From assembly GCA_007694905.1 (NCBI GenBank), contig REEU01000186.1, forward strand, positions 20,419 to 84,418: a stretch of DNA of 64,000 nucleotides, read 5' to 3'. This document shows, piece by piece, positions 9,169-17,937 of this stretch; position 1 is the first letter of the stretch; the number at the start of each line of letters is the position of its first letter. The DNA is from Gammaproteobacteria bacterium. GTDB taxonomy: Bacteria; Pseudomonadota; Gammaproteobacteria; Pseudomonadales; Azotimanducaceae. The notes under the pieces are model-generated. The model saw nothing but the letters and a program-made list of their open reading frames with translations, did not search any database and was not told where the DNA came from. The translations under genes were made by a program, and so were the position numbers.

Positions 9169-9831
9169 TCAGCCGATATTCGACAGCCGCAGGAGCTGCT
9201 TGAGATCGGCCAGAAGATCCGAGCCGATCTGGTCGAGCCCGTGGTAAAGGATGACGTTGCCGAGCGGGTCGACGGTCAACACTCCGGTGTCCAACCCCTC
9301 AACGCTGTCCGCTGCGCGCTCTCGGCCACGCAGGTTCCGAGCGGTGAGGGTCTGGCTCAACACCCCCGAAGGGCCACGCAGCAACTCCATCTCCGGCAGG
9401 CGCCGCTGCAGCGTACCAAAAAGGCCTGGCGCCGCCTCCGGGGTGATCACAGCGAACCGCAGGACGCGATCCTCGTCGCGGCCGAGCAGAATGTGCACCT
9501 GTCGCAGCAGTTCGATGGCCTCCACACAGGCGTCGTCACAGTGCGCACCCGGAAACACCAGCAACCGCCAGCGCCGCCTTTCTCCGGCAACCAGATGTTC
9601 GTCATCCAGGTGCCGCAACGCCAGTGTTTCGAGGTCTCCCGGAGGTTCGAGCAGCCAACCGCGGTTGGTCTGGGCGCCGGCAACCATCCATGGCGCGCCG
9701 TAGTAGATGGACACGGCAGCACCCAGCGGCAACAGTGTAAGCGTGACCAGCATAACCAGGAACAGTCGGTTGCGCCGTACCAGCGACCTCGGCAGCGGCG
9801 CCTCGACTTTGTCGTCAGATCCTGCCTGCAT
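9169..9831 (-). CDS. membrane-anchored thioredoxin-like protein with CxxxC, cox cluster
   Basis: Unassigned 220-aa protein at the place of PA0111 in the Pseudomonas cox cluster. It has one N-terminal transmembrane helix (about 22-45) and a periplasmic domain with a thioredoxin-like start (RWRLLVFPGAHCDDACVEAIELL). Cys98 and Cys102 form a CxxxC like the SCO copper site, and the C-terminus (TGVLTVDPLGNVILYH) resembles the last strands of SCO proteins but without an obvious distal histidine. Inference: a thiol or copper helper for oxidase assembly. The ATG at 9831 is preferred; a GTG one codon upstream is possible. Sits 19 nt after surf1. Confidence 0.75.
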   Translation of the reverse strand: MQAGSDDKVEAPLPRSLVRRNRLFLVMLVTLTLLPLGAAVSIYYGAPWMVAGAQTNRGWLLEPPGDLETLALRHLDDEHLVAGERRRWRLLVFPGAHCDDACVEAIELLRQVHILLGRDEDRVLRFAVITPEAAPGLFGTLQRRLPEMELLRGPSGVLSQTLTARNLRGRERAADSVEGLDTGVLTVDPLGNVILYHGLDQIGSDLLADLKQLLRLSNIG

Positions 9832-9850
9832 CACGCGGTTTCCTCGTGTG

Positions 9851-10588
9851 TCATGCCGGATCGCGTCGAAATGACGCGAAACACCAGCCCACCAGCAGGA
9901 CCAATCCGAGGCCCAACCACTGCAGCGCATAGCCGCGATGGCGATCGGACGTCAGTCGCATGGCCCGGAAATTCCGAGTCTGCACGCCGGGCTGAGCCGC
10001 GTCTGCCACGAGCACCCTGGGATGCAGCTCCATCTCCAGCGCTTCGGCCAGCAGTTCCAGATCTAAGCGCTGTACCCGCAAGCCACTGTCGACGCGATCG
10101 AGCACCTCACCAAAGACCGGAGCCGGAGGCCGCAGGGGAGCTAACTGTCCGGTCAGGACGATCCTGGACGTCGGCAACGCAACGTCAGGCAATTCGCTGC
10201 GATCAACACTGCCCTGGACCCAGCCCAGATTCACCAACACCCTTTGCTCAGCAAGCGACTCATCGGCAAACGGCACCAGCAGCTCGTAGCCGGCGCGACC
10301 ATGCCAGGTGCGATTGTCCAGCCACACCCAGGGCGCCTCCAGGAACCGCCCTTCCACGCGCACAGGCTGCAGATCCGCGGCCGGGCCTTCGACCTGCGCC
10401 TGCGCCATGTCCGCTGGCGGTTGCGCTGCCATGGCTTCAAGCTGGGCCTCGAAGCGCTCCGCCTCGCCGGCCTTGCCCCACTGCCATGCAGCGAGGCCCG
10501 ATACCAGAGGCAGAAAGACCGCAACGAATACGCTGAGCCAGAGCCCTGGCCGAAAACGTATCCGGTGTCGGGCGTCGTCAGCGCTCAT
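9851..10588 (-). CDS. SURF1 family cytochrome oxidase assembly protein
   Basis: Inner-membrane protein that helps heme A insertion into cytochrome oxidase subunit I. The 245-aa product has the standard SURF1 plan: an N-terminal membrane helix (LWLSVFVAVFLPLVSGLAAWQ), a periplasmic domain with the RTWHGRAGYELLVP and VLVNLGWV motifs, and a C-terminal helix (GYALQWLGLGLVLLVGWCF) ending in a short basic tail. Divergent from the small DUF2909 gene, 77 nt between starts. Position matches PA0110. Confidence 0.9.
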   Translation of the reverse strand: MSADDARHRIRFRPGLWLSVFVAVFLPLVSGLAAWQWGKAGEAERFEAQLEAMAAQPPADMAQAQVEGPAADLQPVRVEGRFLEAPWVWLDNRTWHGRAGYELLVPFADESLAEQRVLVNLGWVQGSVDRSELPDVALPTSRIVLTGQLAPLRPPAPVFGEVLDRVDSGLRVQRLDLELLAEALEMELHPRVLVADAAQPGVQTRNFRAMRLTSDRHRGYALQWLGLGLVLLVGWCFASFRRDPA

Positions 10589-10665
10589 GAACGCCTCCTC
10601 GGACGCCGCATGCGATGCGCTATACTCGCCGTGTCCGTCGCGGGCGCCGGGACAGGACCTCCTGC

Positions 10666-10884
10666 ATGCTCCTCAAGATCCTGATCGTCATGCTCTTCAT
10701 CGCTGTGCTGGTCTCGCTGTCCAGCGGCCTTGTGTTCCTGTTCAAGGATCAGGAAAGCGGCCGCAAGCGGGTGTTTTATGCCCTTGGGACCCGCGTCTGT
10801 CTCGCCGCAGCCCTGCTCGGCCTCGTGTTCTACGGACTCGTCAGCGGTGAGCTCGGTATGGGCGCGCCCTGGCACAACCCGTAA
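10666..10884 (+). CDS. DUF2909 twin-transmembrane protein
   Basis: Small membrane protein of 72 aa and unknown function. Two hydrophobic helices (LLKILIVMLFIAVLVSLSSGLVFLF and TRVCLAAALLGLVFYGLVSG) flank a short polar loop (KDQESGRKRVFYAL), the pattern of the family found beside surf1 and coxC in Pseudomonas-type cox clusters. The ATG at 10666 begins directly at the first helix. It is the only gene of the cox region on the + strand: divergent from surf1 and convergent with coxC, 7 nt between stops. Confidence 0.82.
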   Translation: MLLKILIVMLFIAVLVSLSSGLVFLFKDQESGRKRVFYALGTRVCLAAALLGLVFYGLVSGELGMGAPWHNP

Positions 10885-10891
10885 GCCCGCC

Positions 10892-11812
10892 TCAGAAGAC
10901 GTAGACGAACAGGAACAGGCCGAGCCAGACCACGTCCACGAAGTGCCAGTACCACGCGGTGGCCTCGAAGCCGAAGTGGTCTTCCTTGGTGAAGTGGCCC
11001 TTCAGGCAGCGCGCCAGCATTACGATCAACATGAATGTGCCCAGGGTCACGTGGAAACCGTGAAAGCCCGTCAGCAGGAAGAAGGTCGATCCGTAGATCC
11101 CTGAATCCAGGGTCAGACCCATGTCCCGGTAGGCCTGGACATACTCTTCGATCTGCACCCCGATGAACAGGATACCGAGCAGAACGGTGATACCGAGCCA
11201 GAGGTTGAGCTTCCTGCGATCGCCGGCTTTCAGCGCGGAGTGGGCCACGTGGATCGTGACGCTGGACGTCAACAGGATCACCGTGTTGTAGAACGGCAGG
11301 TAGGCCAGCCAATTGCTGAGCGAGGGCGCCGCCAGAGTCTCGCCCGGGCCGGCCCAGGCCGGATGCGGATTGGTCACGCCCGCCGCCCAGTCCGGAGAGA
11401 AGTCCGGCCACAGGTACTGACCTGCGATCCCTTTTTCACCCTCGCCGCCGAGCCAAGGCAGCGCGAAAAAGCGTATGTAGAACAGTGCGCCGAAGAACGC
11501 AGCGAAGAACATCACCTCCGAGAAGATGAACCAGCCCATGCCCCAGACGTAGGAGCGCTTGACCTGAGAACTGTTCAGGCCGGCATGGTTCTCGGCGATG
11601 ACCGCGGCAAACCAGCGATACAGTGCCACCGCCACCACGAGAAAGCCGACGAGCATCAACATCTCGTTACCGTGACCGCCGGTCTGAGCGGAGTTCATCC
11701 AGCTCGCCAGACCGTAGAGCATGACGCCCAGCCCGAACGCCAGCCACACCGGCAGCTTGCTCTCGCTCGGCACGTAGTAGAGTTCGTGCCCGCCCGCCTG
11801 TTCCTCTGCCAT
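10892..11812 (-). CDS. coxC: cytochrome c oxidase subunit III
   Basis: Third core subunit of the heme-copper oxidase, seven membrane spans, 306 aa. Family sequences are evident: SEVMFFAAFFGALFYIRF in the middle and, near the C-terminus, FFLLTGFHGFHVTLG and ATAWYWHFVDVVWLGLF. The insertion between spans 3 and 4 (WPDFSPDWAAGVTNPHPAW) is common in proteobacterial caa3 oxidases. Lies 44 nt downstream of ctaG; together with coxA and coxB it forms the enzyme core. Confidence 0.95.
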   Translation of the reverse strand: MAEEQAGGHELYYVPSESKLPVWLAFGLGVMLYGLASWMNSAQTGGHGNEMLMLVGFLVVAVALYRWFAAVIAENHAGLNSSQVKRSYVWGMGWFIFSEVMFFAAFFGALFYIRFFALPWLGGEGEKGIAGQYLWPDFSPDWAAGVTNPHPAWAGPGETLAAPSLSNWLAYLPFYNTVILLTSSVTIHVAHSALKAGDRRKLNLWLGITVLLGILFIGVQIEEYVQAYRDMGLTLDSGIYGSTFFLLTGFHGFHVTLGTFMLIVMLARCLKGHFTKEDHFGFEATAWYWHFVDVVWLGLFLFVYVF

Positions 11813-11856
11813 CGCCGTTCCTGCTCCTTAAGGCGTCAGCGCATCCGCGCGAGACG

Positions 11857-12459
11857 TCAGCTGCCTGCGGCGGTGCTCACGCTGCCGTGAACGTTCCGCA
11901 TCTGTTCCGTGATGTCGAACATGGTGTAGGAGAGCGAAATGGTCGTGACCGCTCCCGGGAGGTCCCGATCGACGATGAAGCGCATCGGCATCTCCACCGA
12001 CTCACCGGGCTGCAGGACCTGCTGCTCGAAGCAGAAGCACTGAGTCTTGTGAAAGAAGGCGGCGGCCCGGCCCGGGGCCACAGACGGGATGGTCTGTGCC
12101 ACCATCACCCGATCGGTGGGGTTGTGGGCACGAAAGATCGCTTCGTGCATGCCGCCCGGAGTGACCCGCATGCCACCTTTATCTGCAGCGAACTCCCAGA
12201 CCATGCCGGCATTGACGTTGGTCACGAAGCGGACGTGAATTTCCCGCGACTCATCCGCCACCAAGTCCCCTTCGACATACTCGTACTGGCCCGCGGTCTT
12301 GCCGTTGAGCCCGGTGACCTCGCAGATCACCTCGTAGAGCGGAACGAGCGCGAAGGCAAACGCGAACATGCCGAGCGTTCCCAGGCCAAGCCGCATCACA
12401 GTGCGACGCGTGTTCGCGGCGGCCTCGGCTTGCCGTTGGCTATTGTCGGGCGTATTCAT
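11857..12459 (-). CDS. ctaG: cytochrome c oxidase assembly protein CtaG/Cox11
   Basis: Copper chaperone that delivers copper to the CuB site of subunit I. The 200-aa protein has one N-terminal membrane helix (about 24-45) and a periplasmic immunoglobulin-like domain. The copper-binding CFCF motif is intact (Cys141 and Cys143 in KTQCFCFEQQ), as is the cysteine just after the membrane helix (VICEVTG, Cys46). Placed between coxA and coxC, 16 nt after the coxA stop. Confidence 0.95.
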   Translation of the reverse strand: MNTPDNSQRQAEAAANTRRTVMRLGLGTLGMFAFAFALVPLYEVICEVTGLNGKTAGQYEYVEGDLVADESREIHVRFVTNVNAGMVWEFAADKGGMRVTPGGMHEAIFRAHNPTDRVMVAQTIPSVAPGRAAAFFHKTQCFCFEQQVLQPGESVEMPMRFIVDRDLPGAVTTISLSYTMFDITEQMRNVHGSVSTAAGS

Positions 12460-12475
12460 ATCAATATCTCCTGCG

Positions 12476-14059
12476 TCACTTCACCTGCGGTGGCGTTGCG
12501 AACGTGTGGTAGGGCGCGGGTGACGGAACTGTCCACTCCAGCCCTTCGGCACCGTCCCAGACCTGGGCGGTGGCCTTCTGCCCGCCGCGAATGCTCTGAA
12601 TGACCACGTACAGGAACAGCAGCTGGGACAAGCCAAATATGAAAGCACCTACCGTGGACCAGGCGTTGAAGTTGGCAAACTGCAGCGCATAGTCAGGGAT
12701 CCGCCGCGGCATGCCGGCCAGGCCGGAGAAATGCATTGGAAAGAACGCCAGATTGACGCCGAGGAACGACAGCCAGAAATGCACCTTCCCGAGGGCCTCG
12801 GAGTACATGTACCCGGTCCACTTCGGCAGCCAGAAGTAGACGGCGCTGAAGATGGAGAACAAGGAGCCGGATACCAGCACGTAATGGAAATGCGCCACCA
12901 CGAAGTAGGTGTCGTGATACTGGTAGTCAGCCGGCGCGATGGAAAGCATCACGCCTGAGAACCCGCCTATCGTGAACAGGAAAACGAACGCGAGCGCAAA
13001 CAGCATCGGCGTCTCGAACGTCATCGAGCCCTGCCACATGGTGCTGATCCAATTGAACACCTTCACGCCTGTTGGCACGGCAATCAGCATGGTCGCGTAC
13101 ATGAAGAACAACTGACCGGCCAGCGGCATGCCCACGGTGAACATGTGGTGGGCCCAGACGATAAACGACAAAAAAGCGATGGACGATGTGGCATAGACCA
13201 TGGAGTCATAGCCGAACAGCCGCTTGCGCGAGAACGCCGGAATCACGTGGGAGACGATTCCGAACGCCGGCAGGATCATGATGTAGACCTCGGGGTGCCC
13301 GAAGAACCAGAAAATGTGCTGGAACAGCACCGGGTCACCACCGCCTGCTGCATCGAAGAAGCTGGTGCCGAAGTGGATGTCGAACAGCATCATGGTGACC
13401 GCGCCTGCCAACACCGGCATCACCGCGATGAGCAGGTAGGCGGTGATCAGCCATGTCCAGACGAACATGGGCATCTTCATCAGCGTCATGCCAGGCGCAC
13501 GCATGTTGAGAATGGTGGCGATGATGTTGATCGCCCCCATGATCGACGACGCACCGAGCAGGTGGATCGCGAAGATCACGTACGTGACCGAGTCCGGTGC
13601 GTAGGTGGTCGACAAGGGCGCGTACATGGTCCAGCCGAAATCGGGACCGCCGCCTTCCATGAACAGCGTGGAGATGAGCAGCGCCGAGGCGAAGGGCAGA
13701 ATCCAGAACGACAGGTTGTTCATACGCGGCAACGCCATGTCCGGCGCGCCCACCATCATCGGCAGCATCCAGTTCGCAAGCCCTACGAACGCCGGCATGA
13801 TCGCGCCGAAAACCATGACCAACCCATGCATGGTGGTCATCTGGTTGAAGAAGTGCGGCTCCACGAAGGACTGTCCCGGCTGGAACAGCTCGGCGCGAAT
13901 CACAAGCGCCATCACGCCGCCGGCGAGGAACATCAGGAAGCTGAACCACAGGTACATCGAACCGATGTCCTTGTGGTTGGTCGTGTAGAGCCAGCGGGTG
14001 ATTCCCTTGGCCGGCCCGTGGGCGTGGTCGTCGTGGTGGGCGTCGATGACGGCGCTCAT
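12476..14059 (-). CDS. coxA: cytochrome c oxidase subunit I (aa3-type)
   Basis: Catalytic subunit, 527 aa, twelve membrane helices, binding heme a and the heme a3-CuB centre. The CuB and tyrosine region FWFFGHPEVYI, the histidine pair in WAHHMFTVGM and the heme ligand region VVAHFHYVL are all present, as is the proton-channel segment near NWMLPMMVGAPDMALPRMN. Lies 25 nt after coxB. The high conservation makes the call secure. Confidence 0.98.
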   Translation of the reverse strand: MSAVIDAHHDDHAHGPAKGITRWLYTTNHKDIGSMYLWFSFLMFLAGGVMALVIRAELFQPGQSFVEPHFFNQMTTMHGLVMVFGAIMPAFVGLANWMLPMMVGAPDMALPRMNNLSFWILPFASALLISTLFMEGGGPDFGWTMYAPLSTTYAPDSVTYVIFAIHLLGASSIMGAINIIATILNMRAPGMTLMKMPMFVWTWLITAYLLIAVMPVLAGAVTMMLFDIHFGTSFFDAAGGGDPVLFQHIFWFFGHPEVYIMILPAFGIVSHVIPAFSRKRLFGYDSMVYATSSIAFLSFIVWAHHMFTVGMPLAGQLFFMYATMLIAVPTGVKVFNWISTMWQGSMTFETPMLFALAFVFLFTIGGFSGVMLSIAPADYQYHDTYFVVAHFHYVLVSGSLFSIFSAVYFWLPKWTGYMYSEALGKVHFWLSFLGVNLAFFPMHFSGLAGMPRRIPDYALQFANFNAWSTVGAFIFGLSQLLFLYVVIQSIRGGQKATAQVWDGAEGLEWTVPSPAPYHTFATPPQVK

Positions 14060-14084
14060 CTTGTTGCACTCCTGGACTTGCGGA

Positions 14085-15239
14085 TCACTGAGCCTCGGCG
14101 AAGCGGATCACGTCCACCGGCTTCACCACTTCTCCGTTGGCATGACCAAAGGCCTTACGCTGATAGTGCATGACCGATGCCATGTCGACCGGATCGAGCA
14201 CCGGACCGAACGCCTGCATGGCCGTACCGGGCCGCCCGTGATAGACCACGTCCATGTGAGATTCGAGATCACCCGCCACCACACCATTACCCGCAAGAGC
14301 CGGAAACACCGGGGGCACGCCCTGTCCCTCGGCCTGGTGGCAGGCGACGCAGTGGGTGGCGTAGACCGACTCACCGCGCGCAAACAATTCCTCGCCCGAC
14401 CACTCCTGGGCGATCTGCTCTTCGAGCTGCTCATCCTGCGCCCGGGCCAGCTCGAGTCGCTCTGCGTACCAGGCATCGAACTCATCTTCGGGCAGGGCAT
14501 GGACAACGATGGGCATGTAGCCATGGTCGATACCGCACAGTTCCGCACACTGGCCGCGATAGATGCCGGGCTCTTCGACGATCGCCCAGATGTCGTTGAT
14601 GAAACCGGGGATGGCATCGCGCTTCAGCGCGAAGTCGGGGACCCACCAGGCGTGAATGACATCGTTGGAGGTGAGCAGGAAGCGCACCTTCCGATTGATG
14701 GGAATAACCAGCGGATTGTCGACCTCGAGCAGATAGTGCTCACCCTTCTCGGCGCGTCCGAGGATCTGATCCCGCGGCGTTGACAGGTTCGAGAAGAAGC
14801 TGAGCTGCTCGTTCAGGTCGTCGTCGAGATACTTGTACTCCCAGCGCCACTGATAACCGCGCACCTCGACCACCATGTCCTCACCGCCGGAGTCATACAT
14901 CTGCACCAGAACGCTGGTGGCCGGCACCGCCATGCCGATGAGAATGGCAAGCGGAATAAGTGTCCAGACGATCTCGAGTTTGGTGCTCTCATGAAATGTG
15001 GCCGGCGTGGCATTCCGGGACTTCCTGTGCAGCACGATAGAAATGAACATCGCGCCGAATACCACTACGCCGATGCCGACACAGATCCAGAAGATCAGCA
15101 TGTGCAGATCGTAGATGGCGCGGCTGATCTCGGTGACGCCCGGGGTCATGTTCCAACCGGACGCCGCTGCGGGGACAGCCAGGACGAGGGCAGCTGCCAG
15201 CAGAAGCCCGGTCGCCGTGAATCGCGTAGGGAAGAACAT
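14085..15239 (-). CDS. coxB: cytochrome c oxidase subunit II with fused cytochrome c domain
   Basis: Electron-entry subunit, 384 aa. It has a signal peptide, two membrane helices (about 43-70 and 90-112), the cupredoxin domain with all CuA ligands (His196, then Cys231, Cys235, His239 and Met242 in QCAELCGIDHGYM) and a C-terminal cytochrome c domain with heme motif CVACH (297-301). The fused heme domain makes this a caa3-type oxidase. The ATG at 15239 starts the signal peptide; longer in-frame readings lack one. First structural gene of the operon, preceded by a long leader. Confidence 0.95.
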   Translation of the reverse strand: MFFPTRFTATGLLLAAALVLAVPAAASGWNMTPGVTEISRAIYDLHMLIFWICVGIGVVVFGAMFISIVLHRKSRNATPATFHESTKLEIVWTLIPLAILIGMAVPATSVLVQMYDSGGEDMVVEVRGYQWRWEYKYLDDDLNEQLSFFSNLSTPRDQILGRAEKGEHYLLEVDNPLVIPINRKVRFLLTSNDVIHAWWVPDFALKRDAIPGFINDIWAIVEEPGIYRGQCAELCGIDHGYMPIVVHALPEDEFDAWYAERLELARAQDEQLEEQIAQEWSGEELFARGESVYATHCVACHQAEGQGVPPVFPALAGNGVVAGDLESHMDVVYHGRPGTAMQAFGPVLDPVDMASVMHYQRKAFGHANGEVVKPVDVIRFAEAQ

Positions 15240-15588
15240 TTTCGGAGGACTCCGTTTCGTGCCCGCCGCCCCGGTGCGTGACCCGCACGCAACCCGGAAC
15301 CGCAGGCCTGGACAACACACCGCATCACGCGACGCGTCATGTCGGACGCGAGCGCGCACCTCTGCCGCCTCGAAGCGGCGGTCGCCCGTGCGACCTGAGC
15401 TGGCAAAAAAAGATGGGCAGCGGACCGCGAGTGCAGGAAGCCGTGGAATCCGCGCTCGTCTACGACGCCACGAACCGACTCTGAGAGCTGCCCGGGTACT
15501 GCCAGATGACCCCGAGCCGCTTTGTGCTCCCGGCTGGCGACGCTAAGTCAGCCAATGGAGGAGCATCCTGTATTCCGCTGCGGCCAGG
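15240..15588 (-). other. untranslated stretch upstream of coxB
   Basis: About 350 nt without a supportable gene on either strand. Reading frames that cross it have no ribosome site, no recognisable protein and the composition of shadows. It would be the transcribed leader of the cox operon if the 15589-15617 promoter is used. A seven-base T run on the minus strand (15411-15405) is not preceded by a convincing stem. Confidence 0.45.
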
Positions 15589-15617
15589 ATTATAGCAACC
15601 GGCCCGCAGAACACAAT
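15589..15617 (-). promoter_or_regulatory. candidate sigma70 promoter of the cox operon
   Basis: On the minus strand TTGTGT (about 15616-15611) is followed after 16 nt by a perfect TATAAT (15594-15589). It faces coxB. The coxB start is at 15239, so this promoter implies a 5' leader of roughly 340 nt. No gene is supported in 15240-15588; an A-tract at 15405-15411 lies inside it. Confidence 0.5.
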
Positions 15618-15631
15618 TGAAGACGGACCGA

Positions 15632-15883
15632 TTATGGCGGGGGCTTGCGTTTCGGCGGGTGAAACTGCAGCGGCCGCGTACCATCAGATGCGGGTCGGCG
15701 GGGGCGGTCGAGTCGACCCTTGGGGACCGCTTCGCTGCCAGCCTGGACGAGCTCGTCGGCGAAATCGCAGGCGACGCATTCACGCTGCGTCCGCCCTGCA
15801 ACCGTGAACACGCGAATCCGGTCCTGGGCACCACATCGTGGACACACCGCTCCGGCGATGAAGCGTCTGGGACTCTCGCTCAC
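15632..15883 (-). CDS. DUF2387 (YheV-like) probable zinc-ribbon protein
   Basis: Small 83-aa protein of unknown function. Two cysteine pairs, CPRCG (residues 14-17) and CVACD, separated by about 20 residues (DRIRVFTVAGRTQRE), make a zinc-ribbon fold likely; this is the signature of the DUF2387/YheV family. The C-terminal tail is proline- and lysine-rich (HPPKRKPPP). Starts with GTG, overlapping the prlC stop by 4 nt (GTGA), so it is translated together with prlC. Metal binding is inferred from the cysteines. Confidence 0.85.
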   Translation of the reverse strand: MSESPRRFIAGAVCPRCGAQDRIRVFTVAGRTQRECVACDFADELVQAGSEAVPKGRLDRPRRPASDGTRPLQFHPPKRKPPP

Positions 15884-17937
15884 GTCGGCGCCGCCTCCTT
15901 GACGATACCACTGTGCCGAAGCAGCGCCGACACATCGGGGTCGCGGCCACGAAAGCGACGGAACAGCTCCGAGGGTGGCTCGCTGCCGCCCCGGGCGAGC
16001 ACCTCCTTAAGGAAGTCGGTACCCGCGGCCGGGGCAAAGATGCCCTCCTCTTCGAAGCGGGAAAATGCATCTGCAGACAGCACCTCTGCCCACAAATAGC
16101 TGTAATAGCCGGCCGCATAGCCGCCTGAGAAAATATGGCCGAAAGCATTCTCAAAGCGATTGTTTTCCGGCGGCCGGATCACGGCCACCTCGTCCCGAAC
16201 CTCGTTCAAGATACGGCGGACCTGACCGCCGTCACCCGCGCGGTACTCGTGGTGGAGCCTGAAGTCGAACAGCGCGAACTCGAGCTGCCGCACCATGGCG
16301 ATGGCGGATTGGAAGTTGCGCGCCGCCAGCAGCCGCTCGAGCATCTCGTCGGGCAGTGGTTCGCCGGTCTCGTAGTGGGCCGCAATCAGCGCCAGCGACT
16401 CAGGGTGCCAGCACCAGTTTTCCAGGAACTGGCTCGGCAGCTCCACCGCGTCCCATGGCACGCCGTTGATGCCCGCCACCGATGCCACCTCCACCCGGGT
16501 GAGCATGTGATGCAGGCCGTGGCCGAATTCGTGGAACAGCGTGGTGACCTCGTTGTGAGTCAGCAGTGCGGGACGGTCCGGGCCCGGGCCGCCGAAATTG
16601 CAGGTGAGGAAGGCCACCGGGACCTGGCTGCCGCCGGGCGTCCGTCGCCGCCCGACGAACTTGCCCATCCATGCGCCGCCCTGTTTGTGCCGGCGGGCGA
16701 AGAGATCCAGATAGAAGCGCCCGACCAACTGTGCGCCGCCGCAGGCTGCGTTGGAATGGATCTCGAAGGTACGTACTGACGGATGCCAGGTCGCCCAGCC
16801 GCTGACCTCCTCGACGCGAATGTCGAACAGACGCGACACGATCTCGAAGAGCCCGGACACCACGCGGTCCACCGGGAAGTAGGGGCGCAGCGCTTCCTCG
16901 GAAATCGAGTAGCGTGTCTGCCGCAGCCGCTCCGACGCGTAACCCACGTCCCAGGCCTGGAGCAGCTCGAGCCCGAGTTCGTTCCGGGCATAGTCTGCGA
17001 GCTCCTGATACTCGCGTTCTGCCTGAGGCCGGGCACGGCGCGCCAGATCACGCAGGAAATCGAGCACTTCATCCACCGAGCCTGCCATGCGATCCGCGAG
17101 CTGGCGCTCCGCCCAGCTGCCGAACCCGAGCAGCTCCGCCTGCTCCTTGCGCAGCGCCAGGATTTCTTCGATCAGCGGAGCATTGTCGTAACCGCCAGCG
17201 CTGGGCCCCTGATCCGAGGCGCGCGTGGTCCACGCGTAATAGACCTCCTGCCTGAGGTCCCGGTCATCAGCGTGCATCATCACGGCCTGGTAGGTGGGAC
17301 CGTCCAGGGTGATGACCGGCTGCTCATGCCCGCGCTCCTCGCCGGCCTTCACCGCCTTCTGCCGGTCCGCATCCGGCAACCCGGCGAGCCGGGCCTCGGG
17401 CACCGGCAACTCGAAGGCCTCGGTGGCGTCGAGGACATGCTGGGAGAAGCGGTTGCTGCGTTCCGACAGGCGCGCACTGATGGCGCGGAACCGCTCCTGC
17501 TGGGGTTCAGGAAGATCGATTCCGGACAGCCTGAAGTCACGCAGCGCATGCTCGATGGCGGTGCGCCGCGCCGGCTCGAAGCCTGCAAAGGCGGCACTGT
17601 CCGCCAACCGACGATAAGCGTCGAACAGACCCCGATGCTGACCGAACATGGAATAGTATTCAGACAATCGCGGCAGCGCGGCCTCATAGACCTCGCGCAG
17701 CTCCGCGCTGTCTCTGACCCCGTGCAGGTGCGAGACGGGACTCCAGATCCGCGCCAGGCGATCACCTGCGGACTCCAGCGGTTCCACTACCAGATCCCAG
17801 TCCGGCGGTGCACAGGCCGCCGCCTCGATGACCCGCGCATTGTCTTCGAACACCCGGTCGAGGGCCGGGCCGAGGTGCTCCGGCCGAATGCGATCGAACG
17901 CTGGCAGCCGCACCGGATCGAGAAGAGGATTGCTCAT
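15880..17937 (-). CDS. prlC: oligopeptidase A (M3 metallopeptidase)
   Basis: Cytoplasmic zinc endopeptidase that breaks down short peptides, including cleaved signal peptides. The 685-aa length matches E. coli and Pseudomonas PrlC. The zinc motif HEFGH lies at about residue 468, inside FHEFGHGLHHMLT, with the third ligand region downstream (VELPSQFLENW). The N-terminus (NPLLDPVRLPAFDRIRPEH) is typical. Overlaps aroE upstream and the DUF2387 gene downstream by 4 nt each. Confidence 0.96.
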   Translation of the reverse strand: MSNPLLDPVRLPAFDRIRPEHLGPALDRVFEDNARVIEAAACAPPDWDLVVEPLESAGDRLARIWSPVSHLHGVRDSAELREVYEAALPRLSEYYSMFGQHRGLFDAYRRLADSAAFAGFEPARRTAIEHALRDFRLSGIDLPEPQQERFRAISARLSERSNRFSQHVLDATEAFELPVPEARLAGLPDADRQKAVKAGEERGHEQPVITLDGPTYQAVMMHADDRDLRQEVYYAWTTRASDQGPSAGGYDNAPLIEEILALRKEQAELLGFGSWAERQLADRMAGSVDEVLDFLRDLARRARPQAEREYQELADYARNELGLELLQAWDVGYASERLRQTRYSISEEALRPYFPVDRVVSGLFEIVSRLFDIRVEEVSGWATWHPSVRTFEIHSNAACGGAQLVGRFYLDLFARRHKQGGAWMGKFVGRRRTPGGSQVPVAFLTCNFGGPGPDRPALLTHNEVTTLFHEFGHGLHHMLTRVEVASVAGINGVPWDAVELPSQFLENWCWHPESLALIAAHYETGEPLPDEMLERLLAARNFQSAIAMVRQLEFALFDFRLHHEYRAGDGGQVRRILNEVRDEVAVIRPPENNRFENAFGHIFSGGYAAGYYSYLWAEVLSADAFSRFEEEGIFAPAAGTDFLKEVLARGGSEPPSELFRRFRGRDPDVSALLRHSGIVKEAAPT

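Noticed and set aside
15401..15420. A/T run as terminator in the coxB leader
   Set aside because: Seven T on the minus strand but only a weak five-base stem upstream with a large loop.
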